A stretch of DNA of 64,000 nt, taken from the NCBI RefSeq assembly GCF_958439165.1, contig NZ_OY288126.1:148720-212719 (forward strand), in the 5' to 3' direction. The position numbers and the translations under genes were made by a program. The first letter of the stretch is position 1. Each line of letters starts with the position of its first letter. This document shows, one piece after another, positions 6,870 through 15,112 of this stretch. Below the pieces are notes generated by a model. That model saw only the letters and a list, made by a program, of their open reading frames with translations, did not search any database and was not told the origin of the DNA. The DNA comes from an uncultured Hydrogenophaga sp. Lineage in GTDB: Bacteria; Pseudomonadota; Gammaproteobacteria; Burkholderiales; Burkholderiaceae_C.

Positions 6870-9800
6870 GGGAGGATGCGCCAGTCGATGCGGCGGGGAA
6901 TGTAGGTGAAGCGGTTGAGCTGCACGCTGGGTGCAGTCGATTGGCTGGCGGTGGAGTTGCCGTTGTTGTTAAGACCAAAAACGACGGTCCGGTGAGCGGT
7001 CTCGATGGCCACCGACTCGCCGGCGCCGAACTGGACCCTCGAGGCGTTGCTCAGGTCCAGCGTGCTGTCCGTCGTGTGGAACACGGGCTGGGCTGCCGGC
7101 TCTCCGGTGAGGCCCTTGACGACCATCAGGAAACCCAGCTCCGGCGGGGGTACTGTGGAGCAGGTGCCCTCCTTGAACGTCTCTGCCGGGACCCGCGTCT
7201 CGAAGCGGACCAGGTTGCCGGGCCGCAGCGTGGGGTTGCCGAGCAGTCGTTCTCCGGTGGGTGGCAGATCGATGTACCAGCCGCGTGGAGACGTGCTGGC
7301 GTTCTGCGTGTACAGCACCGGATTGCGCGAGGTGTTGAAGTAGTTCCTCAGGTCGGTGGTGGCCGAGGTTTTCGCGACCTGTCCCGTGATGGTCTGCTGC
7401 ACCAGCCTGCTGCGCAGGGTGCCCGCAGCCACGTTCGGCCCTGTGCTGGCGGTCACGATGCCGCCTGACCGGCTGTAGCGGGTCGAGTCCCAGACCCCGT
7501 ACAGGCTCTGGACCGACTTGTTGTCGCGATCGGTTTCCTCCAGCAGCCGCCCTGTACCGAAGTTGAGCACCACGCCACCCAGAGGGTGCGGCACCCACAT
7601 CGGAGCGGTGGTGATGGACTGGGCCTTGCCGGCGGCGTCCACTGCGGTCATCAGGGGCTGGCACACGGTACTGCCGCCCGGCTTGCACACACTGCCGCTC
7701 CCCCAGCCGGCCACCCCCCATTGGGTCGGGTCGGCCCGGGTGAGGTCGAACTTCCAGAAGTTGCCCAGCAGGTCGCCGGCATACACCACATCCGCCGTCC
7801 CGTTGCCGTCCACGTCCAGGGGCCGCGGAGCCGCCAGCCCGTTGCCCAGCCCGGTCCCGGATTGCGCCGGAATCACCAGGAGCTCGCGGCTGCCATCCAG
7901 GTACTGGACCAGAAGGGAGGCACGCTCACGGACGCTGTTGACACCGTTGCCCAGCAACACGGCCCATCGGCCGTTGTTGAGCTTCACGAACTGATCGGCA
8001 CGCCGGGCGTCGATCGGATCGGTGGTGGGGGGCGACACGATGTGGCCGATGTCGTCCGGGTCCTGGGTCGCCTGCGAGGTCGACGTGGAGCTCGACGAGT
8101 TGTCCAGCACGACCAGGGTGTTCAGCTGAAGGGCGGGCAACTCGGTCGATGTCACGTCGACGATGGCGTAGCCGCGTCCCCCGGCGCCGAGCGGAGCCAC
8201 CGCATAGGTCTTCCAGCTGGGTTCGATGCCGCTGGAGACGGCGCTGGAGCTGACGTCCACATCACCCGCGAAAGGCGAGCCGTCCACCGTGTACTGGTGC
8301 TTGTACCGTGGGTCGGTGTAGCCATCGAGCTTGCTGTAGACGCCCGACGGGACGTAGGCCAGGATTTCGTCACCGGTCTTGGCGTTGAAGACATGGAACA
8401 TGCCGTCGTTGGCGCCGACCATCAGCATCGGGGAGCGGTTCCGATCTCGGGTCAGCTTGCGGAAGCTGGCGTGCCCCGGGAATTCGACCGGGTACGGCGG
8501 AGTTTCGGTCTGTGCCCAGAGGTTGGAATTGACGATGGTGCCTAGGCGTGAGCCCCGGGTGCGAAGTGTCCCGCCGGTCGCTGTCTGTTCATTGCTTCGG
8601 TCTCCCCGAAGGTAGTCCAGCTTGACCCGTCCCTGGGCTTCCGTTCCGGCCCCCTGGATCAGTGACTTCTGTGCCGGGGTCAGGGCTGTCCAGACAAAGT
8701 CGGTGCCCCGGGTCCCGTCGTGCGTCTTGATGAGGCGTGCATTCACGTTGACGGTACCCAGATCCAGCCGGGCGGCAGCCGACCAGCTCGCGGTGGCACT
8801 GAGAGACGTGTCCGACGCCCTCACGCCCCGTGCGCTGATGTCGCCAGCCCAATACTCGGGGCTGAACGAAGCCAGGTACACCAGCGCATCCTGCCGGAGA
8901 TCGCGCTTGTTGGCCGCAACGCTCACGACGCCGCCGATCCCTTCGGCCCGGATGTCGGCCAGGATGGACTGGAATGCCGCTGCCAGTGCGGTGTTGTCCG
9001 GCGCAGGGAAAAAGACACCCCGTCCGTTCATCGCGGCATGCCAGAGCTCCTGCTTGCGCCTGTTGATCACGACCGTGTCATTGACGCCCTGGGCCACCGT
9101 GCACTTCGACTCCAACCGGGATCCGCACAGTGGCGAGGTCCAGGCGAATTCGCCCTGGGCCAGCTTGTCGATGCCTGAATACATGCCGCCTGCCCACTGG
9201 ATCGGGCCGGTCCATTTGTCGGCGGCACCTTTGAACCCGATCGTGTAGGTGACGATGTGCTGCCAGCTGGCCGGATTGTTCTTGGGGTTCCAGTACGGCG
9301 CAATGGCCGCAGTGCCGTACAGCTCCTGGGTGCCGACGTTCTGCCGGAATTTCACGTCGTTGGCGAGATCGTTCCGCAGGTCGGTGGCCCACATGTGGAA
9401 TGCCAGGTCCGAGAACGTGCTGATCTCCGAGGTGCCGATGGTGTCCCGGTAGAACCGGGTCTGGGCCGAGGCGGTGTCGTACTTCACGCCGTCCGGCAGG
9501 GTTCTTGGCGTGCCGTCGGCGTTGCCGCCCCCCATGACCACCCCGTCGCCGTCCTTGGAGCTGCCCAACAAGCTGTTCCACGAGCCGTCGGTCATGAACA
9601 CGTGGAACGACTTTCGGCAGCTCAGCTCCGACAGGTCGGTCGGGGTCTGGGGGTTGTTCCGCCACGGGTTGTAGTCGCCTTTCGCGCTGAAGTAGTCGAA
9701 CACCCGTTTCATCGCGAGGTGCGACGGTGTGTTGCTGGGCACGGGCAGCGTCAGGTTGTCGATCCAGTTCGTCAGATTGGCCCGGTGCGTCTTGTCGATC

Positions 9801-10141
9801 AGCCGCATCCCGTTGTAGGCGCCGCAACTCGCATCGGTGGTGGCGCTGAGCGGCAACCGTCTGCAGCGGTTCAGGGATTGCCAGGCCAGCCGGATGGTCC
9901 CGTCGGGTATCAGTTGCTCGGTGAAGGTCGCTTTCAGCGCCGACTGGATGGCAGTAAGGCCTTCGTAACCCAGGCTGGCTGAATCGTCGATGGTCATCAC
10001 CACATTGGGGGGCGGCTCCTTGACCGTGGCCTGTGGCGTCTGGGTCAGCAGCAGTGGTGCAGCCTGGCCATGGGAGGCCATGAGGCCGGACAACGCCAGC
10101 GGTAGCGTGGCGATCCGGAGGGACCTGATCGAGCGTTTCAT
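6866..10141 (-). CDS. pilY1: PilY1-type pilus tip/assembly protein
   Basis: 1091 residues. A signal peptide is visible (MKRSIRSLRIATLPLALSGL ending at a SHGQA-like site). The N-terminal third is von Willebrand A-like, with a MIDAS-type DxSxS (TIDDSASLG) and a later FMTDGSW strand. The C-terminal half is the PilY1 beta-propeller: MLMVGANDGMFHVFNAKTG, KHQYTVDGSPFAGDV, and an EF-hand-like calcium loop DVDGNGTADVVYAGD followed by LLGNFWKFDL. PilY1 sits at the tip of type IV pili and controls extension/retraction, adhesion and surface sensing. It lies 9 nt after pilX and overlaps pilE. Substrate or receptor specificity cannot be read from the sequence. Confidence 0.92.
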   Translation of the reverse strand: MKRSIRSLRIATLPLALSGLMASHGQAAPLLLTQTPQATVKEPPPNVVMTIDDSASLGYEGLTAIQSALKATFTEQLIPDGTIRLAWQSLNRCRRLPLSATTDASCGAYNGMRLIDKTHRANLTNWIDNLTLPVPSNTPSHLAMKRVFDYFSAKGDYNPWRNNPQTPTDLSELSCRKSFHVFMTDGSWNSLLGSSKDGDGVVMGGGNADGTPRTLPDGVKYDTASAQTRFYRDTIGTSEISTFSDLAFHMWATDLRNDLANDVKFRQNVGTQELYGTAAIAPYWNPKNNPASWQHIVTYTIGFKGAADKWTGPIQWAGGMYSGIDKLAQGEFAWTSPLCGSRLESKCTVAQGVNDTVVINRRKQELWHAAMNGRGVFFPAPDNTALAAAFQSILADIRAEGIGGVVSVAANKRDLRQDALVYLASFSPEYWAGDISARGVRASDTSLSATASWSAAARLDLGTVNVNARLIKTHDGTRGTDFVWTALTPAQKSLIQGAGTEAQGRVKLDYLRGDRSNEQTATGGTLRTRGSRLGTIVNSNLWAQTETPPYPVEFPGHASFRKLTRDRNRSPMLMVGANDGMFHVFNAKTGDEILAYVPSGVYSKLDGYTDPRYKHQYTVDGSPFAGDVDVSSSAVSSGIEPSWKTYAVAPLGAGGRGYAIVDVTSTELPALQLNTLVVLDNSSSSTSTSQATQDPDDIGHIVSPPTTDPIDARRADQFVKLNNGRWAVLLGNGVNSVRERASLLVQYLDGSRELLVIPAQSGTGLGNGLAAPRPLDVDGNGTADVVYAGDLLGNFWKFDLTRADPTQWGVAGWGSGSVCKPGGSTVCQPLMTAVDAAGKAQSITTAPMWVPHPLGGVVLNFGTGRLLEETDRDNKSVQSLYGVWDSTRYSRSGGIVTASTGPNVAAGTLRSRLVQQTITGQVAKTSATTDLRNYFNTSRNPVLYTQNASTSPRGWYIDLPPTGERLLGNPTLRPGNLVRFETRVPAETFKEGTCSTVPPPELGFLMVVKGLTGEPAAQPVFHTTDSTLDLSNASRVQFGAGESVAIETAHRTVVFGLNNNGNSTASQSTAPSVQLNRFTYIPRRIDWRILP

Positions 10142-10150
10142 GGTGTTTCC

Positions 10151-10879
10151 TCAGCTGACGTCCTGCAGGACCAAAGTGGATCGAAGCCATATCCGCGTTC
10201 CAGCCCGCAGACCCTGCACATGCACCGTGATGCGGTAGAGGAACGGGCTGTTGCGCGCCGGTGTCGGCATGCCGGCAGCCGACGACGACAGGAACCCGGA
10301 CTGGTTGAACCGGTACACCTCCACCCAGTACCAGGCCCTGGGGTTGGCGGCAGCCAGCAGCGGGTTCCCTGCGCTGCCGGGAGCGGCCGAGGTGAACTGG
10401 CCATACCGGGCACTGGAAGCGGCGTCGGTGAGGACGGCGGCGTTGGCCTTCAGGTAGGCGATCGACATCACGCCGGGGTCGGTCGGCGTGCAGATGCCGG
10501 CCACGCAGGGCCTTCCGCTCGCGGCCACCCGCGCCGCATTGATCTCGAAATCGTCCAGGGTGTAGGGGAAGTAAGGCGCGCTCCCGGTGAGGCTCCGGCA
10601 GCCGATCAGGGCTGCATCGGCGCTGCAGGGCGTGATGCCGTCGGCCTGCAGGCCGCGGATGTCCAGTTCGGCATCCCGCAGCACCGCCTCGGCGGCAGCG
10701 AATGCCCGCTGGACGTCCGATTCGCTGCCCACAGTGCGCTCGCTCAGCCACTGGTTGCGGCTGGTTCCGAGCGCCGTCAGTGCCGCCAGCATCATCATGA
10801 CCAGAACGATCACGACCACCGCTCCTTGCTGGCGGTGCTGGCGCAGGGCCGGAGCCGGCCGGCACGGATGGTTTTTCAT
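10151..10879 (-). CDS. pilX: PilX-type minor pilin
   Basis: 242 residues from the ATG at 10879, which overlaps the pilW stop (ATGA). The N-terminus (RQQGAVVVIVLVMMMLAALTALG) is the hydrophobic helix preceded by a QQG processing site, and lacks the usual Glu+5, as PilX/GspK-like proteins do. Next comes RTVGSESDVQRAFAAAEAVLRDAE, the conserved AFAAAEAALRDAE-like segment of PilX. The cysteine-containing globular part (CSADAALIGC, RPCVAGICTP) follows. It is part of the tip-initiating minor-pilin complex with PilV, PilW and FimT. Assignment is by motif and operon position between pilW and pilY1. Confidence 0.88.
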   Translation of the reverse strand: MKNHPCRPAPALRQHRQQGAVVVIVLVMMMLAALTALGTSRNQWLSERTVGSESDVQRAFAAAEAVLRDAELDIRGLQADGITPCSADAALIGCRSLTGSAPYFPYTLDDFEINAARVAASGRPCVAGICTPTDPGVMSIAYLKANAAVLTDAASSARYGQFTSAAPGSAGNPLLAAANPRAWYWVEVYRFNQSGFLSSSAAGMPTPARNSPFLYRITVHVQGLRAGTRIWLRSTLVLQDVS

Positions 10880-11637
10880 GCGCCGAGGTTCCTGAGCTGG
10901 AAAAGCCTGGTGTAGGTGCGGCGCAATCGCCCGTCGGCCGGCACGGCTTCCCCGTTGCATCCGGTGATCTGGGTGGTGACCTGGCCCTGGCGCTCGCCCA
11001 CCATGCGCAGGCAGACCATCACCGCGGTCACGGCGGCCCAGCTCACCGGCGTGGTCCGGTATTGCAGCAAGGTGCCGTTGGGTTCGCCATACCAGACCTG
11101 CATGTCCTCGACGCCGCTCACGAAGGCTGCGCTCGTGTTGGTGCCGGTGCACATCAGGTCTCCCGCACTGACGGTGAACACGTTGCGCACGTCGACCGTG
11201 GTGCTGCCGGGCAGCAGTCCCAGGCAGTCACGGGTGTCGGTGGGCACGTCGTTCTGTAGACTGGTCTGCAGCGTGTCCGGAGCGCTCCCGGCGCCGTTGG
11301 TGCCGCGCAGTGAGGAGGGCGCATCGGTGGTGCCGTATCCGCTGTAGCCGGACGCAAACTCCACGTTGCCCGAGTTGCCGGATGAAATCAGCGGCCGGGC
11401 ACCGGCTTGCCTCAGCTGCATCCCGATCACGCGGAACGCCAGGTTGGAGTCCTGCTGCATCCGCCAGGCGTCTTCAGCCGTGGCCGCCGACAGCCGCACG
11501 AAGATCAGGCTGGAGGTGGCGGCCAGGGCCACCATCAGCCCGATCACCATGCCGACCAGGATCTCCACCAGCGACATGCCGCTCTGGCGCTGGTGGCGCG
11601 CAGCTTTGCACAGGTGCAGGGATGCGGTTGGATTCAT
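10876..11637 (-). CDS. pilW: PilW-type minor pilin
   Basis: 253 residues from the ATG at 11637, overlapping the pilV stop by 4 nt; the longer upstream open frame would run into pilV and is ignored. Type III signal RQSG|MSLVEILVGMVIGLMVALA with Glu+5 present, then a helix and the DSNLAFRVIGMQLRQAGARP segment typical of PilW (DDNGRFALDLLARDLRMAGY-like). The large C-terminal domain contains paired cysteines (TDTRDCLG, AGDLMCTG, TQITGCNG). It is a structural minor pilin of the type IV pilus priming complex. Confidence 0.9.
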   Translation of the reverse strand: MNPTASLHLCKAARHQRQSGMSLVEILVGMVIGLMVALAATSSLIFVRLSAATAEDAWRMQQDSNLAFRVIGMQLRQAGARPLISSGNSGNVEFASGYSGYGTTDAPSSLRGTNGAGSAPDTLQTSLQNDVPTDTRDCLGLLPGSTTVDVRNVFTVSAGDLMCTGTNTSAAFVSGVEDMQVWYGEPNGTLLQYRTTPVSWAAVTAVMVCLRMVGERQGQVTTQITGCNGEAVPADGRLRRTYTRLFQLRNLGA

Positions 11638-12209
11638 GGCCGCAGATAGGTCAGGTGGCAGATGAAGCCGGCTGTGCAGGTGACGCCGGCCACGCCGGTC
11701 CCGGTGTTGCCCAGCCCGTCCTTGACCTCGTCGGCTGCGGCGAACAGCTGCTGCACCGTGGTCGAGCTCCTGCTCTCCCGCAGGGCCGAGATCCGTGTCC
11801 AGCGGAACAGCACGCCGAACTGGTTGGGGTCCGTGGTGGACCGGAAAACCTGGGCGTCGCCGGAGGGCAGCTGCTGGGCCACCGCCGATTTCCATTGCCA
11901 GAGGTCGAACTGCGCGAGCTGCGCCGGATTGCACGGCGCTGAACGGCAGTCCACCGCTGCCGCAGGAGCAGTACCCCAGCTGGTCTGGTAGGGGCTGTTC
12001 TGGTTGGCCGGTGTCCGGGCACCGGTGTTGAGCAGCATCCGGTCGAGCAGGTCGGCAGCCATCTGCGACGCGACATTGCGGGCAGCACTGTTGCGCGTTT
12101 CGTTGAGGGCCCGCACCTGCATGCCGGCCATCGCCAGCAAACCGAAGGCCACCAGGAAAAGGGCCACCAGGGCTTCCAGCAGCGATGCGCCGCGTTGATG
12201 GCTCAGCAT
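11634..12209 (-). CDS. pilV: PilV-type minor pilin
   Basis: 191 residues. Processing site RG|ASLLEALVALFLVAFGLLAMAGMQ with Glu+5. The LEALVALFLVAFGLLA core followed by AGMQVRALNETRNSAARNVASQMAADLLDRM is characteristic of PilV. The C-terminal domain has cysteines in VDCRSAPCNP and VTCTAGFICHL. It shares an operon with pilW (4-nt overlap) and the second FimT-like gene (7-nt overlap). Predicted role: one of the minor pilins that nucleate pilus assembly at the inner membrane. Confidence 0.9.
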   Translation of the reverse strand: MLSHQRGASLLEALVALFLVAFGLLAMAGMQVRALNETRNSAARNVASQMAADLLDRMLLNTGARTPANQNSPYQTSWGTAPAAAVDCRSAPCNPAQLAQFDLWQWKSAVAQQLPSGDAQVFRSTTDPNQFGVLFRWTRISALRESRSSTTVQQLFAAADEVKDGLGNTGTGVAGVTCTAGFICHLTYLRP

Positions 12210-12763
12210 GATCCTGTCCCCTGCTTGTAGCGAAGGCGGGTGCCGGTGGAATAGCAGACCGATCCGGCGAGCGACGCGTGCTGGCTGTCCACCGGGCTGA
12301 GCTCGAAGCGCTGGCCCAGCGTCACGCTCTGCCCGAACTGGTTGAATTGCTGGGACGTGTTGGGTGCGGTGGGTTTGGTGAGCCTCACGCCGATCGGCAC
12401 GCTGACCGTCTGCAGCCGCACGTCACCCGCTTCTTCCTGGCCGTCGGCGTCCATGTCGACGAAGGCCGTCCAGCCGCAGCTCCAGTCGGTGGTGTTCAGC
12501 AGAGCGGTGCTGCAACCGGTGAGCCGGGCCAGTGTCACCGTGTTGCCCCGGGCCATGGCCTCCGAACGTGCCTGCTGCATCGACTGGATCAGCTCGGACC
12601 TCAGGCCGTCGACGCGATGCCGTACCACCATGCCGACCATGACAGGTGCCGCCATGGCTGAGAGGGTCGTCAGGATCGCGATGACGGTCAGCAGCTCCAC
12701 CAGCGTGAACCCCCGGCCATGCATCGAGGCCCGTCGACCTGGGCGCAGGGTTCGGCTCAGCAT
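12203..12763 (-). CDS. fimT: FimT/GspH-like pseudopilin (second of a tandem pair)
   Basis: 186 residues; prepilin signal HGRG|FTLVELLTVIAILTTLSAMA with Phe+1 and Glu+5. Downstream DGLRSELIQSMQQARSEAMARGNTVT is the GspH/FimT helix, followed by a CSTALLNTTDWSCGWTAFVDMDADGQ segment. This is the standard 'C-x-C-GW-vF-D-d-dg' pattern of FimT/FimU. FimT-type minor pilins form the tip complex and in some bacteria bind DNA for uptake. The gene overlaps pilV by 7 nt and the preceding paralog by 7 nt, with the same junction sequence at both ends. Confidence 0.86.
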   Translation of the reverse strand: MLSRTLRPGRRASMHGRGFTLVELLTVIAILTTLSAMAAPVMVGMVVRHRVDGLRSELIQSMQQARSEAMARGNTVTLARLTGCSTALLNTTDWSCGWTAFVDMDADGQEEAGDVRLQTVSVPIGVRLTKPTAPNTSQQFNQFGQSVTLGQRFELSPVDSQHASLAGSVCYSTGTRLRYKQGTGSC

Positions 12764-13311
12764 GTGTGGCTGCCCTCGACCACTTTCAGCCGGGTGCCGC
12801 CGAACTCCATGCAGAGGCGGCGCATCCAGCCGCCCGGCGCAGCGCTGTTGTCCGGTGCAATGCGCAACCCCTGGACGGCGGCATCGGTGCGGCCCAATGC
12901 GGAATAGGCGAGGCTTTCGCCGTCAGGCCCCTCCAGCAGGATCTGGTGGCCCCGGACCGGGCCATGGCTCGAGAGCAGCGCGTCATCCGGGTCGCGCGAC
13001 CGGTTCCGGTTGCGGTCGATGAAGACTTCCCATCCGCACCGCCAGTCGGCCGGGTGGGTGGCCTCGGCGCAGCCGGCCAGCCGGCGCACGGTCACGGTAC
13101 GGCCCTGGTTCACCGCTTCAGATCGGGCGGACTGCAGTGCAGCGATCAGATCGGACTGCACGCCGTCGGCCTTGTAGCGTTCGCCGATGCGGGCGAACGA
13201 GGGTGCCGCGAGGGCAACGAGGGTGCCCAGCAGTGCAACTGCCACCATCGTCTCGATGAGCGAGAAACCCTGTGAAAGGGCGGGACGCCAGGAAGTGGAG
13301 GGCTTGTTCAT
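12757..13311 (-). CDS. fimT: FimT/GspH-like pseudopilin (first of a tandem pair)
   Basis: 184 residues from the ATG at 13311; a TTG three codons upstream is also possible. Signal LSQG|FSLIETMVAVALLGTLVALA with Phe+1 and Glu+5. It shares with its neighbour the helix DGVQSDLIAALQSARSEAVNQGRTVTV and the pattern CAEATHPADWRCGWEVFIDRNRNRSRD. It is first in the minor-pilin operon, downstream of ribD, with an AT-rich gap of about 100 nt that probably contains the operon promoter. The two FimT genes are clearly homologous but diverged, so the duplication is not recent. One may be a FimU-type subunit. Confidence 0.86.
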   Translation of the reverse strand: MNKPSTSWRPALSQGFSLIETMVAVALLGTLVALAAPSFARIGERYKADGVQSDLIAALQSARSEAVNQGRTVTVRRLAGCAEATHPADWRCGWEVFIDRNRNRSRDPDDALLSSHGPVRGHQILLEGPDGESLAYSALGRTDAAVQGLRIAPDNSAAPGGWMRRLCMEFGGTRLKVVEGSHTC

Positions 13312-13321
13312 GCCCGCCAAT

Positions 13322-13342
13322 GTAGTTTTATGAATTAACTAC
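13322..13342. promoter_or_regulatory. inverted repeat in AT-rich gap upstream of minor-pilin operon
   Basis: A perfect 6-bp inverted repeat, GTAGTT and AACTAC separated by 9 AT-rich bases, lies 11 nt upstream of the first FimT start codon in a short A+T-rich island (about 13320-13350) within very GC-rich DNA. It is placed where an operator or the -10 region of the pilin-operon promoter would be. The six-base arms can occur by chance; its position and composition are the only support. Confidence 0.3.
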
Positions 13343-13414
13343 AAAGTACCCATTCCGATGGAGTTGAAACCCGTATCGATGAACGGAAGAGTACTCAGGT
13401 ATTCAAAGCCGGTC

Positions 13415-14542
13415 TCATGACCGGCGGATCACCTCGGCCCTCAGACGGAGGTCGTCACCCAGCCGGTCCAGGCCGGTCCAGCGCAGGCGCACGCCATCGG
13501 CCAGCCGTTCCAGTGCCCCCAGATGGGCCAGGCCCGCGCCCTCTCCCAGCAGTGCCGGTGCCAGGTAGACCAGCAGCTCGTCCACCAGTCCGGCCCGCAG
13601 CAGCGAGCCGTTGAGCTTGTAGCCGGCTTCCACATGCAGCTCGTTGATCTCGAGGCTGCCCAGCGCCGCGATCATGGCGGCCAGGTCGACCTTGCCGCCA
13701 TGGCCGGGCAGGTGGGCCAGGCGCGCCCCGCGGTCCTGCAGCGCCGCTGCGGCTGTCGTTTCGTGCACCGCGTGAAAGATATGGATGCGCCGGCCGATGC
13801 CGCCGTGGGGCGGCTCAAAGAGGCGCGCGTCGGGCGGGGTACGCAGGTGCGAATCGATCACCACCAGGTCCGGCTGCCGGGTGACCGGCACCTCGCGCAC
13901 ATCCAGCCGGGGGTTGTCTTCGACCACGGTGCCGATGCCGGTCAGCACGGCGCAGGCGCGGGCCCGCCAGGCATGACCGTCGGCGCGGGCCTGCGGGCCG
14001 GTGATCCACTGGCTCTGGCCGTTGCCCAGGGCGGTGATGCCGTCCAGCGATGCTGCCAGCTTCATGCGCACCCAGGGTCGGCCCCGTTCCATGCGGCTGA
14101 AGAAGCCGATGTTCAGGTCGCGCACCGCCCGGGCCAGCGGGTGGTCGGCCGGCAGCAGGTCGACCTGGACACCGGCCTCGCGCAGGCGGGCCAGGCCTCT
14201 GCCGGACACCAGAGGATTGGGATCGCCGCAAGCCACCACCACGCGGGCCACCCGGGCCTCGATCAGCGCGTTGCAGCACGGCGGCGTGCGCCCGAAATGG
14301 GAGCAGGGTTCCAGCGTCACGTAGGCCGTGGCGCCTTCGGTGGCCTGGCCGTGGGCGGCGGCATGGCGCAGGGCCATGACCTCGGCATGGGGGCCGCCTG
14401 CGCGTTGCGTGTGACCGGTGCCGATCACCCTGCCGTCGGGCGCCACCAGCACGCAACCCACACGGGGGTTCGGGTTGGAGAGCGTGAGGGACGACAGGCT
14501 CGCATCGAGTGCGGCCTGGAGGTGGATCAGATCGGTGTCCAC
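13415..14542 (-). CDS. ribD: bifunctional pyrimidine deaminase/reductase RibD
   Basis: 375 residues starting at the GTG at 14542, 7 nt after the nrdR stop. Starting further upstream would overlap nrdR. The N-terminal domain is a zinc deaminase with HAEVMALRHA and PCSHFGRTPPCCNALI; it removes the amino group of the GTP-cyclohydrolase product. The C-terminal reductase domain begins near residue 150 (RPWVRMKLAASLDG) and contains VIDSHLRTPPDARLF and ELHVEAGYKLNGSLLRAGLVDELLVYLAPALLG. It supplies the ribitylaminouracil substrate for RibH. It is separated from ribE by the pilin operon. Confidence 0.95.
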   Translation of the reverse strand: MDTDLIHLQAALDASLSSLTLSNPNPRVGCVLVAPDGRVIGTGHTQRAGGPHAEVMALRHAAAHGQATEGATAYVTLEPCSHFGRTPPCCNALIEARVARVVVACGDPNPLVSGRGLARLREAGVQVDLLPADHPLARAVRDLNIGFFSRMERGRPWVRMKLAASLDGITALGNGQSQWITGPQARADGHAWRARACAVLTGIGTVVEDNPRLDVREVPVTRQPDLVVIDSHLRTPPDARLFEPPHGGIGRRIHIFHAVHETTAAAALQDRGARLAHLPGHGGKVDLAAMIAALGSLEINELHVEAGYKLNGSLLRAGLVDELLVYLAPALLGEGAGLAHLGALERLADGVRLRWTGLDRLGDDLRLRAEVIRRS

Positions 14543-14549
14543 CGGGGAT

Positions 14550-14999
14550 TCAGCGCTTGACCTCGTCGACCAGCGCCCGGAATTCATCGATGTCCTCGAA
14601 GCTGCGGTAGACGCTGGCAAAGCGGATGTAGGCCACCTTGTCGAGCTTCTTGAGCTCCCGCATGACCATCTCGCCCAGGCGGGCGGCCGGCACTTCCCGG
14701 GTGCCCAGGTTGAGCAGCTTCTCCTCGATGCGCTCGATGGCCGCGTCCACCTGCTCGGTGCTCACCGGCCGCTTGCGCAGTGCCAGCGCGAACGATCCGC
14801 GCAGCTTGCCGGGCACATAGTCGACCCGGCGACCGTCCTTCTTGACCACCGCCGGGAAGCTCACCTCCGGCCGCTCGTAGGTGGTGAAGCGCTTCTCGCA
14901 GTGACCGCACTGCCGGCGGCGCCGGATGAAGTCTGCGTCTTCCGACACCCGGGTCTCGACGACCTGGGTCTCCAGATGACCGCAGAAGGGGCACTTCAT
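14550..14999 (-). CDS. nrdR: NrdR, transcriptional repressor of ribonucleotide reductase genes
   Basis: 149 residues. The N-terminal zinc ribbon is exact (MKCPFCGH at the start and CGHCEKRFTTYER about 28 residues later), followed by an ATP-cone domain (VVKKDGRRVDYVPGKLRGSF...ALRKRPV). NrdR senses ATP/dATP and binds NrdR boxes upstream of nrd operons. A GGAG motif lies 8 nt upstream of the ATG. Its position between glyA and ribD is the common betaproteobacterial arrangement. Confidence 0.97.
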   Translation of the reverse strand: MKCPFCGHLETQVVETRVSEDADFIRRRRQCGHCEKRFTTYERPEVSFPAVVKKDGRRVDYVPGKLRGSFALALRKRPVSTEQVDAAIERIEEKLLNLGTREVPAARLGEMVMRELKKLDKVAYIRFASVYRSFEDIDEFRALVDEVKR

Positions 15000-15046
15000 T
15001 GTTCAACTCCACACGCAGCGGCAGGCATGGAATCCGGCGCCGGGCC

Positions 15047-15112
15047 GCCCCAAGCCGGATTCGCGCCCCCTCGGGGGGCAGCGACCCGCGCAGCGGTGGA
15101 GCGTGGGGGCGT
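15047..15112. repeat. GC-rich intergenic hairpin repeat of Comamonadaceae type
   Basis: Between nrdR and glyA lies a compact GC-rich element containing a perfect hairpin (GCCCCC, loop TCG, GGGGGC at 15065-15079), then GCAGCGACCCGCGCAGCG and GGAGCGTGGGGGC up to the glyA stop. From memory this motif family (CCCCTCGGGGGGCAGCGACCC) recurs many times between genes in Acidovorax/Hydrogenophaga-type genomes. Only one copy is in this window, so repetitiveness is not shown here. It may act as a transcript end for glyA on the minus strand. Confidence 0.5.

Noticed and set aside
14584..15012. Alternative 142-codon frame overlapping nrdR.
   Set aside because: It is an out-of-frame shadow; the nrdR frame has both zinc-ribbon cysteine pairs and the ATP-cone.
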